Shown: one piece after another, positions 7,196-15,036 of the stretch
Numbering within the stretch: the first letter of the stretch is position 1
Layout of the letters: each line of letters begins with the position of its first letter
NCBI GenBank assembly: GCA_019115425.1
Contig: DXDO01000057.1
Location: 1 to 16,315, forward strand
DNA: 16,315 nt
Reading direction: 5' to 3'
From: Candidatus Agathobaculum merdigallinarum
GTDB taxonomy: Bacteria > Bacillota > Clostridia > Oscillospirales > Butyricicoccaceae
Program-made: the position numbers and the translations under genes
Notes under the pieces: model-generated
The model's database searches: none
What the model saw: the letters and a program-made list of their open reading frames with translations, nothing else
Told to the model about the DNA's origin: nothing

Positions 7196-9283
7196 ATGGG
7201 GAATAATGGAGATAGTATCCTGGAGATGTATTTGTATGATACAAACTCCCTGCTGGATCAGCTTGACACAATCATGCTGGAGGCTGAGCAGGAAGATTCG
7301 CTATCGCAGGACAATGTCAATGAGATTTTTCGGATTATGCATACCCTGAAAGGGTCTGCCGCTATGATGGAATATGAACCGTTGATGACCATCGCGCATC
7401 GCATCGAAGATCTGTTTTACATGATCCGTGAGGGAACGATGGAGGTCATACCGGAGCAGGATCGGCCGCAGCTGTTCGATCTGCTGTTCCAGTCGATCGA
7501 CTACTTCCGGACAGAGGTGAAAAAGATCGAAAATGGAGAACCTCTTTCTAAAAATATCGACAGCTTCCTTGCTGCAATTAATATGTTCATTGACAAAATT
7601 CAAAAGGACAAAACAGACGGGCAGGAGCAGCCGGCGGCATCCGGAGCCGAGGGGGAAACAAGCGGACAGTCTGTCGCAGCGGATCCGGCTTACCGCTTTA
7701 CACTGCGGGTTTATCTGGATGAAGGCTGCGGGATGGAAAACCTGCGTGCCTTTATGGCGGTAAACGATGTAAAGGAACAGTGTCAGGACTTTACCTTTGA
7801 ACCGACCGATATGGAGACCGATTCGGGGCTTGCGGCGCAGATCGCGGAGAGCGGCTTCATGATGCACTTTGCCAGCCCTGAGGATCGCGACAAGGCGATC
7901 CAGATTGTGGCAGGTCTTGGCTTTGTGAAAACATATGAGGTAATCGACGAAGCGGTGGCGCTGGAGCCGACGGCTGTTCCGGAGGAATCGGGAACGGATC
8001 GGGAAGAAAAGGTGCAGATGGTCAAGGTGGCCGACACCTCTTCTGAAAAGAAAAAAGATGATGCTGCCACCCATGGAACGGGACATCAGGTTAAGCAAAG
8101 CCTGATCAGCGTCAACCTGTCCAAGCTCGATCAGCTGATGGCGGTCGTGGGAGAGATCGTGATCACGGAAGCCATGGTAACCGCATCGCCCGATTTGAAA
8201 AAACTCGACGGCGTCAAGCTGGATAACTTCAATAAATCGGCCCGCCAGCTTCGCAAGCTGACGGATGAGCTGCAGGATATCTCCATGTCGCTGCGTATGG
8301 TTCCGGTGTCCGGCACATTCCAGAAAATGCGCCGCATTGTGCGCGATATGGGGCAAAAGCTGGGGCGTCCTGCTCATTTGACGATTGTGGGCGAGGACAC
8401 CGAGATCGACAAAACGATCGTTGACGCGATCAGCGATCCGATCATGCACATTGTCCGCAATTCGATGGATCACGGCATCGAGCCGGATGAGGAGAGCCGC
8501 ATCCGCGCGGGCAAGAACCCCGAGGGCGAGATCATATTATCCGCGCAAAACACGGGCAGCGAGGTCATCATCAAGATCGAGGACGACGGCGCCGGTGTCG
8601 ATTATGACGCGGTACTGCGCAAGGCGATCAATCAGGGTCTGGCAAATCCGGATATAGAATACAGCCCGCGGGAAATCATCAATTTCCTGATGATGCCGGG
8701 CTTCTCCACCAATACGGAGGTTACGGAATACTCAGGCCGCGGCGTCGGAATGGACGTGGTGAAGAAGAATGTCGAAGCCGTCGCGGGCGTGGTGCTGATG
8801 AGCAGCGAACCCGGCAAAGGCACCTGCACAACGCTTAAGATCCCGCTGACGACCGCGATCATGGATGGAATGGAAGTTGCTGTGGGCGACTCCATCTTTA
8901 CAATACCCATTCAGAATATCCGTCAGTCCTTTAAGGCAAAGGAAAGCGAGATCGTTTACGATGCAATGCAGGGTGAAATGATCAACCGAATGGGGAACTT
9001 CTATCCGATCCTGCGGCTGTATGAATCCTTTGGCCTGACGCCGAAGGCTGCCGGCACGGAGGACGGCATATTTGTGTGGGTGGAGACCAGCGAAACATCG
9101 TACTGCCTGTTTGTGGATGAGCTGCTGGGCGAACAGCAGGTGGTTATCAAGCCGCTGCCGTCCTATCTCAACAGCTTTGGGATCAAGGATGCAGGAATCG
9201 TCGGCTGCACGATTCTGGGCGACGGGAATATCAGCCTGATTCTGGATGTGGCCAGCCTGCTGGGCTCGTCCTCCGGATTTTGA
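7196..9283 (+). CDS. cheA: Chemotaxis histidine kinase CheA
   Basis: This is a full-length 695-residue CheA with all five domains. P1 (HPt, 1-135) carries the phosphorylated histidine at 49 in IMHTLKGSA. A P2-like CheY/CheB docking domain spans about 165-252. A Lys/Asp/Ser-rich linker follows, then P3 dimerisation (about 300-370, SLISVNLSKLDQLMAVVGE). The P4 ATPase domain has its N box at 419-429 (IVRNSMDHGIE), G1 at 462-467 (EDDGAG) and G2 at 514-520 (GRGVGMD). P5 (about 550-690) is CheW-like and binds receptors and CheW. CheA is the cytoplasmic kinase of receptor arrays, passing phosphate to CheY and CheB. It leads a four-gene operon, with cheW starting 28 bases downstream. No key residue is missing. 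Confidence 0.98.
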   Translation: MGNNGDSILEMYLYDTNSLLDQLDTIMLEAEQEDSLSQDNVNEIFRIMHTLKGSAAMMEYEPLMTIAHRIEDLFYMIREGTMEVIPEQDRPQLFDLLFQSIDYFRTEVKKIENGEPLSKNIDSFLAAINMFIDKIQKDKTDGQEQPAASGAEGETSGQSVAADPAYRFTLRVYLDEGCGMENLRAFMAVNDVKEQCQDFTFEPTDMETDSGLAAQIAESGFMMHFASPEDRDKAIQIVAGLGFVKTYEVIDEAVALEPTAVPEESGTDREEKVQMVKVADTSSEKKKDDAATHGTGHQVKQSLISVNLSKLDQLMAVVGEIVITEAMVTASPDLKKLDGVKLDNFNKSARQLRKLTDELQDISMSLRMVPVSGTFQKMRRIVRDMGQKLGRPAHLTIVGEDTEIDKTIVDAISDPIMHIVRNSMDHGIEPDEESRIRAGKNPEGEIILSAQNTGSEVIIKIEDDGAGVDYDAVLRKAINQGLANPDIEYSPREIINFLMMPGFSTNTEVTEYSGRGVGMDVVKKNVEAVAGVVLMSSEPGKGTCTTLKIPLTTAIMDGMEVAVGDSIFTIPIQNIRQSFKAKESEIVYDAMQGEMINRMGNFYPILRLYESFGLTPKAAGTEDGIFVWVETSETSYCLFVDELLGEQQVVIKPLPSYLNSFGIKDAGIVGCTILGDGNISLILDVASLLGSSSGF

Positions 9284-9311
9284 AACTTTGGAAAAGAGAG
9301 GTTGCAAAACA

Positions 9312-9797
9312 ATGTCTGATGAAAATATGTTGTTCGCAACAGAAGAAGAGCAGCTTCTGGCGCAGGAACGCAACGCTGCGGATGAGGTTGCAACGCGTAA
9401 ATTCTTGACCTTCCGCTCGAATAACCTGCTCTTCGGGATCACGGCGGAGGATGTAATTGAGATCATAACCAATTATCCCGTTACGCGGGTGCCGATGGTG
9501 CCGTCGTATGTCAGCGGCATCATCAATCTGCGCGGGCAGACGATACCGCTGATTGATATCCGCAAGCGTTTGTGCATGGAGCCGATTGACGTCAACTGCA
9601 TCATCGTACTGAATGTCAATGAGATGCAGATCGGTATTCTGGTGGATACGGTCGATCAGATTGTTGACGTGCCGGTAGAATCGATTTTGCCAGTTCCCGC
9701 CCATAATGCGCAGAAGTATGTTTCGGGTATGTCCCAGCTGCCGGACGGCAGCGGCACGATGCTGGTGCTGGATTGCGCGCTGCTGCTGTCGGACTGA
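9312..9797 (+). CDS. cheW: Chemotaxis coupling protein CheW
   Basis: This 161-residue protein is one CheW SH3-like double barrel. The defining segment SGIINLRGQTIPLIDIRKRL spans residues 68-87, with the receptor/kinase-binding NLRG core at 72-75. It begins after a polar 28-residue N-terminal tail (EEEQLLAQERN) longer than in many CheW proteins. CheW bridges chemoreceptors and the CheA P5 domain. The start at 9312 is chosen because AGAGAGG lies ten bases upstream at 9295-9301; an upstream in-frame ATG at 9246 lies inside cheA and would add residues unlike CheW. It sits 28 bases after cheA and 37 before cheR. Confidence 0.97.
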   Translation: MSDENMLFATEEEQLLAQERNAADEVATRKFLTFRSNNLLFGITAEDVIEIITNYPVTRVPMVPSYVSGIINLRGQTIPLIDIRKRLCMEPIDVNCIIVLNVNEMQIGILVDTVDQIVDVPVESILPVPAHNAQKYVSGMSQLPDGSGTMLVLDCALLLSD

Positions 9798-9834
9798 TTG
9801 GGATGAATAAATAAGTGATAGGGATGAAACGGAT

Positions 9835-10644
9835 ATGATGCAGTTAACGGATTCGGATTTTAACCGTTTGGTCCGCTTCATGCAGGAGAATTATGGGATA
9901 AACCTGAAGCAGAAGCGCTTGCTGATCAACAGCCGCCTGTCCGCATCTTTGCAGGCGCAGGGCTATACCAGCTTCAAAAAGTTTGTCGATGATCTGCTTA
10001 ACCGGCGCGATGGGAAGCAGGTAGAGTTCCTGCTGAATAAATTGACAACGAATTATACCTATTTCATGCGCGAAAAAGAGCATTATGACTATTTTATGAA
10101 GGTTATTTTGCCGGAGATCACGCAGAAAAACAAAAAGAAAAAGGTTCTGTCCATCTGGAGCGCAGGCTGCTCGACCGGCGAGGAACCTTATAATATCTCC
10201 ATGTGCATCAAGGAGTATCTGGGCACGCAGGCGTCGGCATGGGACACCCGTGTGCTGGCGACCGATATTTCACAGCGCGTGCTGATCGAGGCGCAGGACC
10301 CGTCGTATCAGCTGCCGGCGGACGTGTCGCCGGCATGGCGGAGCAAATATTTTATAAAGCGGAACGACGGCAGCGATATGTATACGATAACGCCGGAGCT
10401 GAGAAAAAATGTGATCTTCCGGACATTCAATCTGATGGAGCCGATCCGCTTTAAGCTGAAGTTTGATGTGATTTTTTGCCGCAATGTAATGATTTATTTT
10501 GAGCAAAGCACAAAAGATGCGTTGATACAGCGGTTCTATGATGCGACCAATCCGGGCGGATATCTTCTGATCGGGCATTCCGAGAATATCAGCAAGGAAA
10601 GTGCGTATCATACGGTGCGCCCTGCGATTTTTCGGAAAGAATAA
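9835..10644 (+). CDS. cheR: Chemoreceptor methyltransferase CheR
   Basis: This 269-residue protein has the two-domain CheR layout. The helical N-domain (1-75) ends in TTNYTYFMREKEHY (71-84), the counterpart of the family's TTNxTxFFRE. The SAM-binding C-domain has motif I at 108-119 (WSAGCSTGEEPY), an acidic ribose-binding position at Asp144 (LATDIS) and FCRNVMIYF at 214-222. The C-terminal GGYLLIGHSE (241-250) is also typical. CheR methylates receptor glutamates with S-adenosylmethionine, opposing CheB. The start is two consecutive ATG codons at 9835 and 9838, with only a modest AGGGATG-like site upstream, so translation may be weaker than for cheW or cheB. No TPR or pentapeptide-binding extension is seen. 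Confidence 0.97.
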   Translation: MMQLTDSDFNRLVRFMQENYGINLKQKRLLINSRLSASLQAQGYTSFKKFVDDLLNRRDGKQVEFLLNKLTTNYTYFMREKEHYDYFMKVILPEITQKNKKKKVLSIWSAGCSTGEEPYNISMCIKEYLGTQASAWDTRVLATDISQRVLIEAQDPSYQLPADVSPAWRSKYFIKRNDGSDMYTITPELRKNVIFRTFNLMEPIRFKLKFDVIFCRNVMIYFEQSTKDALIQRFYDATNPGGYLLIGHSENISKESAYHTVRPAIFRKE

Positions 10645-10664
10645 AACGCGAAAGGACTGGGAAA

Positions 10665-11714
10665 ATGGCACTTGGCACAAAGAAGATCAGAGTGTTGCTG
10701 GTAGACGACTCTCTGCTGGCACGCCATATCATAAGAGACGGCATACAAAGGGATGCGAATATCGAGGTGGTCGGCGAGGCGGTCAATGCAGAGGACGCGC
10801 GAAAAAAACTGCCGATTCTCAAGCCGGATGTGATGACGCTCGACGTCGAAATGCCGGGGATGAACGGCATTGACTTTGTCAAAAGCATTCTGCCGGAATA
10901 TCCGATCCCGATTATTTTGGTCTCTTCGCTGAATCTGCGCGTGTTTGACGCTTTGTCGGTCGGCGCGGTCGATTTTGTCCATAAGCCGGAAACGGCGCGG
11001 GCAGGCTCCACGGAGAATTTTATCAACGAACTGATCACCAAGGTGAAAACGGCCTCGTTTGCGCATGTCAGACGGCCGCAGCGGTGGGCCAATCTGCCCG
11101 TTGTGAGTTCCTCGCTGAGCAAAACGGCTTTGGCCAATGAGGTGATCATCGGCCTGGGCGCATCCACGGGCGGCACGGAAGCAACGATCGAGGTGCTCAA
11201 ACGGTTGCCTGAAAATACGCCGGGCATGGTCATTGTGCAGCATATGCCGCCGGGATTTACCCAGATGTATGCAGAGCGCTTGAACCGGATTTGCAAGATG
11301 CGCGTAAAAGAAGCCGAGAACGGCGATGTGATTGAGCGCGGCTGCGTTTTGCTCGCGCCGGGCGACAAGCAGATGCGCGTGGTGCGCACGGGAACAAAGT
11401 ATACGGTTTCCTGCATGCCGGGGCCGAAGGTCAGCGGCCACTGTCCGTCGGTGGACGCCCTTTTCCTGTCCATGGCGCAGAGTGTCAGGTGTCAAATGGT
11501 GGGCATCATTATGACCGGCATGGGAAGCGACGGTGCGAAGGGCCTTCTGGAGATGAGAAAAAAAGGCGCTTTCACGATCGGACAGGACAGGGAGTCGTGT
11601 GTGGTATACGGCATGCCGATGGAAGCGTATAAACTGGGGGCGGTAGCGAAGCAGGCTTCATGTGAAAATATTGCGAATGTGCTGATCCAGCACCTTAATA
11701 TTGCTGGCAAATGA
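10665..11714 (+). CDS. cheB: Chemotaxis response regulator methylesterase CheB
   Basis: This 349-residue protein joins a receiver domain (about 7-125) to a methylesterase domain (about 158-345). The receiver has acidic pocket residues Asp14 and Asp15, the phosphorylated Asp60 (TLDVEMPGMNG) and the conserved Lys107 (HKPE). The esterase shows the Ser-His-Asp triad in order: Ser167 in GASTGG, His193 in VQHMPPGF and Asp289 in TGMGSDGA. Phosphorylated by CheA, CheB removes receptor methyl groups and can deamidate glutamines. AAAGGACTGGG lies just upstream of the ATG, and the gene starts 20 bases after cheR. It ends the operon; an intrinsic terminator begins 12 bases after the stop. Confidence 0.98.
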   Translation: MALGTKKIRVLLVDDSLLARHIIRDGIQRDANIEVVGEAVNAEDARKKLPILKPDVMTLDVEMPGMNGIDFVKSILPEYPIPIILVSSLNLRVFDALSVGAVDFVHKPETARAGSTENFINELITKVKTASFAHVRRPQRWANLPVVSSSLSKTALANEVIIGLGASTGGTEATIEVLKRLPENTPGMVIVQHMPPGFTQMYAERLNRICKMRVKEAENGDVIERGCVLLAPGDKQMRVVRTGTKYTVSCMPGPKVSGHCPSVDALFLSMAQSVRCQMVGIIMTGMGSDGAKGLLEMRKKGAFTIGQDRESCVVYGMPMEAYKLGAVAKQASCENIANVLIQHLNIAGK

Positions 11715-11725
11715 ATAATATTTAG

Positions 11726-11763
11726 GCGATAAACAAAAATTATCTTGTTTATCGCTTATTTTT
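11726..11763 (+). terminator. Intrinsic terminator of the cheAWRB operon
   Basis: A perfect 11-base inverted repeat (GCGATAAACAA at 11726-11736, TTGTTTATCGC at 11745-11755) encloses an eight-base loop and is followed by TTATTTTT. It lies directly after cheB and before the flgM operon. The stem is AT-rich for a terminator of this organism, so some read-through into flgM is possible. Confidence 0.85.
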
Positions 11764-11782
11764 ATGCGCATCAGTCCGATAG
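11756..11782 (+). promoter_or_regulatory. Possible sigma-28 (SigD) promoter for the flgM operon
   Basis: TTATTTTT (11756-11763) and TCCGATAG (11775-11782) are 11 bases apart, the spacing of the sigma-28 consensus TAAAGTTT-N11-GCCGATAA. They match five and six of eight positions. The -35 half would coincide with the T-tract of the che terminator. A SigD-type promoter before flgM fits the known logic of late flagellar genes. A TATTAT at 11785-11790 could instead be a sigma-A -10, but its -35 is poor. Confidence 0.35.
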
Positions 11783-11875
11783 TCTATTATAGATAAAAGC
11801 ATATCTGAAAGAGTGTATGGACAGCAAATGATAATTTTTCTGGTAAACGATAATTGAGAAGGGGAGTTACCTGAT

Positions 11876-12178
11876 ATGATGATTGATAAGGCCAGAGGAA
11901 TAACCCCTCTTCAAAGAGCAAGCGCTCGGAGGGAAGCGAGTGAGACACAGGCGAGCCGCGCAAGACAGTACGATCGGGTCGAATTGACAACGGAGCACGA
12001 TTCCGAAGACGATCGTTTTGCAAAAATGCTGGCAAGCCGTATCGCACAGGAAGTGAGAACGCAGAGACCCGGAAACCTCACGCAGCTGCAGCAGCAGATT
12101 CAGACGGGCGGATATGAAATCCACGCGAATCAGCTTGCGACGCAGATACTGCTGTTTGGAGGTGGCCGGCTTGGTTGA
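11876..12178 (+). CDS. flgM: Anti-sigma-28 factor FlgM
   Basis: This is a small, polar 100-residue protein with the FlgM pattern. A disordered Arg/Ser/Ala-rich N-terminal third is followed by YDRVELTTE, the counterpart of the DKIEIS segment in Bacillus FlgM. The sigma-28-binding helical part comes last, with QLQQQIQTGGYEIHANQLAT near residues 71-90, closely matching the family's I-x-x-G-x-Y-x-(V/I)-x-A/D-x-x-I/L-A pattern. FlgM holds sigma-28 inactive until it is exported through the completed hook. It begins with two ATG codons; AAGGGGAG nine bases upstream favours the first. It is the first gene of the late operon, and its last codons overlap the flgN start. Confidence 0.93.
   Translation: MMIDKARGITPLQRASARREASETQASRARQYDRVELTTEHDSEDDRFAKMLASRIAQEVRTQRPGNLTQLQQQIQTGGYEIHANQLATQILLFGGGRLG
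12158..12162 (+). promoter_or_regulatory. Ribosome binding site selecting the TTG start of flgN
   Basis: GGAGG (extended to GGAGGTGG) lies inside the end of flgM and eight bases before TTG at 12171. No ATG exists in frame near this point; the nearest, at 12114, lies deep inside flgM without a ribosome binding site. The site therefore supports a TTG start and coupling of flgN to flgM translation. Confidence 0.8.
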
Positions 12179-12635
12179 CAATTTTGAAGGCCTGACGGCG
12201 CTCATCAATGATCTGACGCAGACAGTGCAGGAATTGACGGAAACGCAGCATAAAGTGGTTGCCGCGGTGCGGTCGGATGATCTGGCGGCGTTGGGCGAAT
12301 GTATGAAAAGCGAACAGGCGCTGTCCCTCAAGCTCCGCAATGCGGATCAGAAACGCGTGCAGCTGCAGGAGCGGCTGGGCGTGGGGCAGATTAAGCTGAC
12401 GGAGCTGGAGGCTGCCGCGCCGGATGAGGAAAGCGGAGCGGCGCTGCGCCAAGCTGTGGAAACGCTCCGTTCCCAGTACCGCATCTTAAAAAGTGCGTCG
12501 GAGATTGCACGCTCCTCGCTGGAATGCAGCCTGCATGAGGTAGAAAAAATGATCTCAGGCATTGGGATCGATCCGGAGCAGGTTGCCAGCAATACTGCGC
12601 AGATCAGCGGGACACATACAGATTTTCATGCGTAA
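12171..12635 (+). CDS. flgN: Flagellar export chaperone FlgN
   Basis: From the TTG at 12171 this encodes 154 residues, beginning (M)VDNFEGLTALI. It is almost entirely helical with long heptad-like, Glu/Gln/Leu-rich stretches (LTQTVQELTETQHKVV, KSEQALSLKLRNADQKR) and a third helix around residues 90-130. This is the FlgN build and usual length, although sequence conservation in this family is low. FlgN keeps FlgK and FlgL soluble and delivers them to the export gate; both genes follow directly. The start overlaps flgM by eight bases, and GGAGG at 12158 serves it. The last 20 residues are polar and poorly conserved. Gene order is the main support. Confidence 0.88.
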   Translation: MVDNFEGLTALINDLTQTVQELTETQHKVVAAVRSDDLAALGECMKSEQALSLKLRNADQKRVQLQERLGVGQIKLTELEAAAPDEESGAALRQAVETLRSQYRILKSASEIARSSLECSLHEVEKMISGIGIDPEQVASNTAQISGTHTDFHA

Positions 12636-12666
12636 CATTCATATTTGATGAGGAGGGAACGCTTTT

Positions 12667-15012
12667 ATGGCGTGCTTTGGTGATTTTGCAGTAGCAAGAC
12701 TGGGAATTCTCGCGGGCCAGACTGCGCTCAATATAACCGGTCAGAATATTTCCAATATCAACACGCAGGGCTATACGCGGCAGAGACTGGACCAGTACAG
12801 TTTTGTGACAAACAATGCTGGATTTTATCGCTCGGGCAATTCGGTAAGCGCGGGTTCGGGCGTTATGCTGGCCGGAGTGTCGCAGCTGCGCGACCCGTTT
12901 CTGGATATCCGCTTCCGCAAGGAGATGGCAAGCGTCGGTTCGGCGGGCGGCCTGCTGGATGGCTATGACAGTCTGGCAAGCATCATCGACGATGTAAACA
13001 AAGAAGGAATTACCAACAGCCTGGCGGGACTGTTCGACGCGATCGCAGACCTGAATGCCGATCATACCGGCGAGCAGGAGTTTGACACGCTGGTGCGAAA
13101 GGCTGCGGAAGAGCTGTGTACGCTGTTGAACACCACAGCTGAAAAGCTACAGCAGGAACTGGAAGGAAAAATCAAGGAATACAATGAAAATATCAAGGAT
13201 GCGAATAACATCCTGACAAAGATTCAGGAGCTGAACGACCAGATCCGGACGGCGGACATCAATGGCGATCCGGCTCTGGAGCTTCGGGACCAGCGTAATC
13301 TGCTGATCGACGAGCTGTCTGAGTACATGAAGATCGATGTTACCTATTCGCAGGAGGATGTGGGTTCTGGCTATACGGTGGAAAAGCTGACCATCAAGAT
13401 GGTCAACAATGAAACCGGAAAGCCGGGCGCAACCCTGATCGACGGCTCCAGCCGCGCAGAGATCACGGCTGACGCGGAATACTTCCTGAATACCAGCGAA
13501 TTGGTCGATCTCAAGGGCAATCAGGTCTCCGACACCAGTTCGTACTTCCTGCTGAGCGGCCTGGAATTCGGTGCAGGTGCGACGAATGGACCGCGGAACG
13601 TTTCAGTGACCACAGGCGACGGCAGGACGATAAATTTTGACTTTCAAGTTGTGGCGCCGGCCGACCCCAATGATCCGGACGCTGTTGCGGCTGCGAGGGA
13701 GCAGACACTGGCAAATTTGAGGGATGCGCTGAACGGTGCGCTTGGCGGTGACTTCACGGTATCCTCTTCGGCGACCGGCATTACCATTAAATCCAACGGA
13801 ACCGGTGGGAATGCCGAAACCATTGAATCGCTCGCTTTTACCGATGCGAATGCCGGCGTTTCGTTTACGCATCAAAAAGATATCCCGGCTGTGGCTTCCA
13901 ATTCGGACCGAATTGAGGAAGGAGAAGGCTACGGCTATCTGGAATCCATGCGCCAAATCATAACGGGCGAGGGTTCGTTCCGCATGGACGGCGGCGATAC
14001 CAGTATTCGCGGTATCCCGTACTATCAGAAATCGCTTGACGCGCTGGCCAATAAGCTGGCGACCGAGATGAACCGCATCAATACAACCCAACCGGATGGC
14101 ACGGCGTTCGACCCGAATGTTGTCGATGGGGCGGGCAATCTGTTCGTGGCCGAGGGTGATGATGGGGCTAATCCCACCACCACCATCACAGCGGCCAATA
14201 TCTCCATCTCCCAGGAATGGCAGCGGAATGAGGTCCATATCGTTACGACCACGGATCCGGATTTGAGTTCGGGCAACGACAATCTGACGCGCTTTGAATA
14301 TCTGCGCGGTCAGGAGCTTGGCTTCAGCCCGATCGAAATTGCGCGTGAAAACGGCACGGGATTCCGTACGGGCAACTTGACGCAAACCGGAGCGGCGGGC
14401 CAGCCCCTGCAGGCAACCATCACTTATCTGGACAGCATGAACCAGAAGCATACGGTAACGATTGATTTCACAAGCGGCGCTGACGCGGATGACACAATGC
14501 AGGCGCTGGAGACTGCAATCAACAACAATCAGGAGCTTATAGACGCGGGCCTTACTGCAAACCAGAACAATGGATCGTCGCTTGTGATCTCCGGCCAAAA
14601 CGGGGATGACGATACCCTGTGCAGTCTGGTAACGGATATCAACATTACCAATCCGGATGGAAGCGAAACAACCGATTTTGAACTGGGTGCAGGCGGGTAT
14701 ACGCTGAACGGACAAGATATTACCGGCGCAGGCTCCAACATCTATAAGGGTGCGCTCAACAGCTTCTATGCCAATATGCAGGCCGTGCTGGGATCGGATG
14801 CCAACACAATCTCAACCATTTATGATACCTATGCTACCTCTGCGGACTCGATCAATACCAGCAGGGACAGCGTTTCCGGCGTTGACCTGAATGAGGAAGG
14901 CATCAATCTCCTGCAATACCAGAAGTCCTTTGCGGCGGCTTGCAGGCTGATGACCACGCTGGACGAAATGATGGATAAGGTTATCAACGGCATGGGCATT
15001 GTGGGACGCTAA
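12667..15012 (+). CDS. flgK: Flagellar hook-associated protein 1 FlgK, with expanded middle
   Basis: This 781-residue protein has the FlgK N-terminus: RLGILAGQTALNITGQNISN (11-30) then NTQGYTRQR (32-40), forming the D0/D1 coiled coil. It ends with the matching C-terminus DSVSGVDLNEEGINLLQYQKSF (near 735-756) and a LDEMMDKVI helix. A core motif, SLDALANKLATEMNRINT, lies near 456-473. At 781 residues it is longer than the usual 500-600. The extra length includes two similar inserts, about 310-396 and 569-672, of flagellin_IN-like beta-strand, helix, beta-strand pattern. FlgK joins hook to filament at the cell surface with FlgL. AGGAGGG precedes the ATG. It follows flgN by 31 bases and precedes flgL by 24. 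Confidence 0.96.
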   Translation: MACFGDFAVARLGILAGQTALNITGQNISNINTQGYTRQRLDQYSFVTNNAGFYRSGNSVSAGSGVMLAGVSQLRDPFLDIRFRKEMASVGSAGGLLDGYDSLASIIDDVNKEGITNSLAGLFDAIADLNADHTGEQEFDTLVRKAAEELCTLLNTTAEKLQQELEGKIKEYNENIKDANNILTKIQELNDQIRTADINGDPALELRDQRNLLIDELSEYMKIDVTYSQEDVGSGYTVEKLTIKMVNNETGKPGATLIDGSSRAEITADAEYFLNTSELVDLKGNQVSDTSSYFLLSGLEFGAGATNGPRNVSVTTGDGRTINFDFQVVAPADPNDPDAVAAAREQTLANLRDALNGALGGDFTVSSSATGITIKSNGTGGNAETIESLAFTDANAGVSFTHQKDIPAVASNSDRIEEGEGYGYLESMRQIITGEGSFRMDGGDTSIRGIPYYQKSLDALANKLATEMNRINTTQPDGTAFDPNVVDGAGNLFVAEGDDGANPTTTITAANISISQEWQRNEVHIVTTTDPDLSSGNDNLTRFEYLRGQELGFSPIEIARENGTGFRTGNLTQTGAAGQPLQATITYLDSMNQKHTVTIDFTSGADADDTMQALETAINNNQELIDAGLTANQNNGSSLVISGQNGDDDTLCSLVTDINITNPDGSETTDFELGAGGYTLNGQDITGAGSNIYKGALNSFYANMQAVLGSDANTISTIYDTYATSADSINTSRDSVSGVDLNEEGINLLQYQKSFAAACRLMTTLDEMMDKVINGMGIVGR

Positions 15013-15036
15013 TTTGGAAAGGGGACACAGCAAACA

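Larger units (their letters stand above)
11715..11875. other. 161-base spacer between cheB and flgM
   Basis: This AT-rich spacer holds the che terminator, the possible sigma-28 promoter, and the AAGGGGAG ribosome binding site of flgM (11859-11866). The roughly 75 bases between the promoter and the ribosome binding site are AT-rich and contain GATAATT twice (11830-11836 and 11849-11855), which could be a regulator site or chance. No open frame or RNA gene was recognised. Confidence 0.5.

Noticed and set aside
7301..8473. A 390-codon minus-strand open frame opposite cheA
   Set aside because: The product is His/Arg/Leu-rich with no domain, while the plus strand encodes an intact CheA with all catalytic motifs.
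11846..11853. AACGATAA as a sigma-28 -10 element close to flgM
   Set aside because: Transcription would start inside or beside the flgM ribosome binding site, and no -35 element fits; the element at 11775-11782 is better placed.
11875..11876. A CRISPR array, tRNA, rRNA, insertion sequence or phage element anywhere in the window
   Set aside because: No direct-repeat array, tRNA-like cloverleaf, transposase-like frame or terminal inverted repeats was seen; nearly all sequence is taken up by compact flagellar, chemotaxis and surface-protein genes.
13603..14715. A 370-codon minus-strand open frame opposite flgK
   Set aside because: It is a complement of FlgK codons. FlgK is intact with conserved ends, and the antisense product resembles no family.
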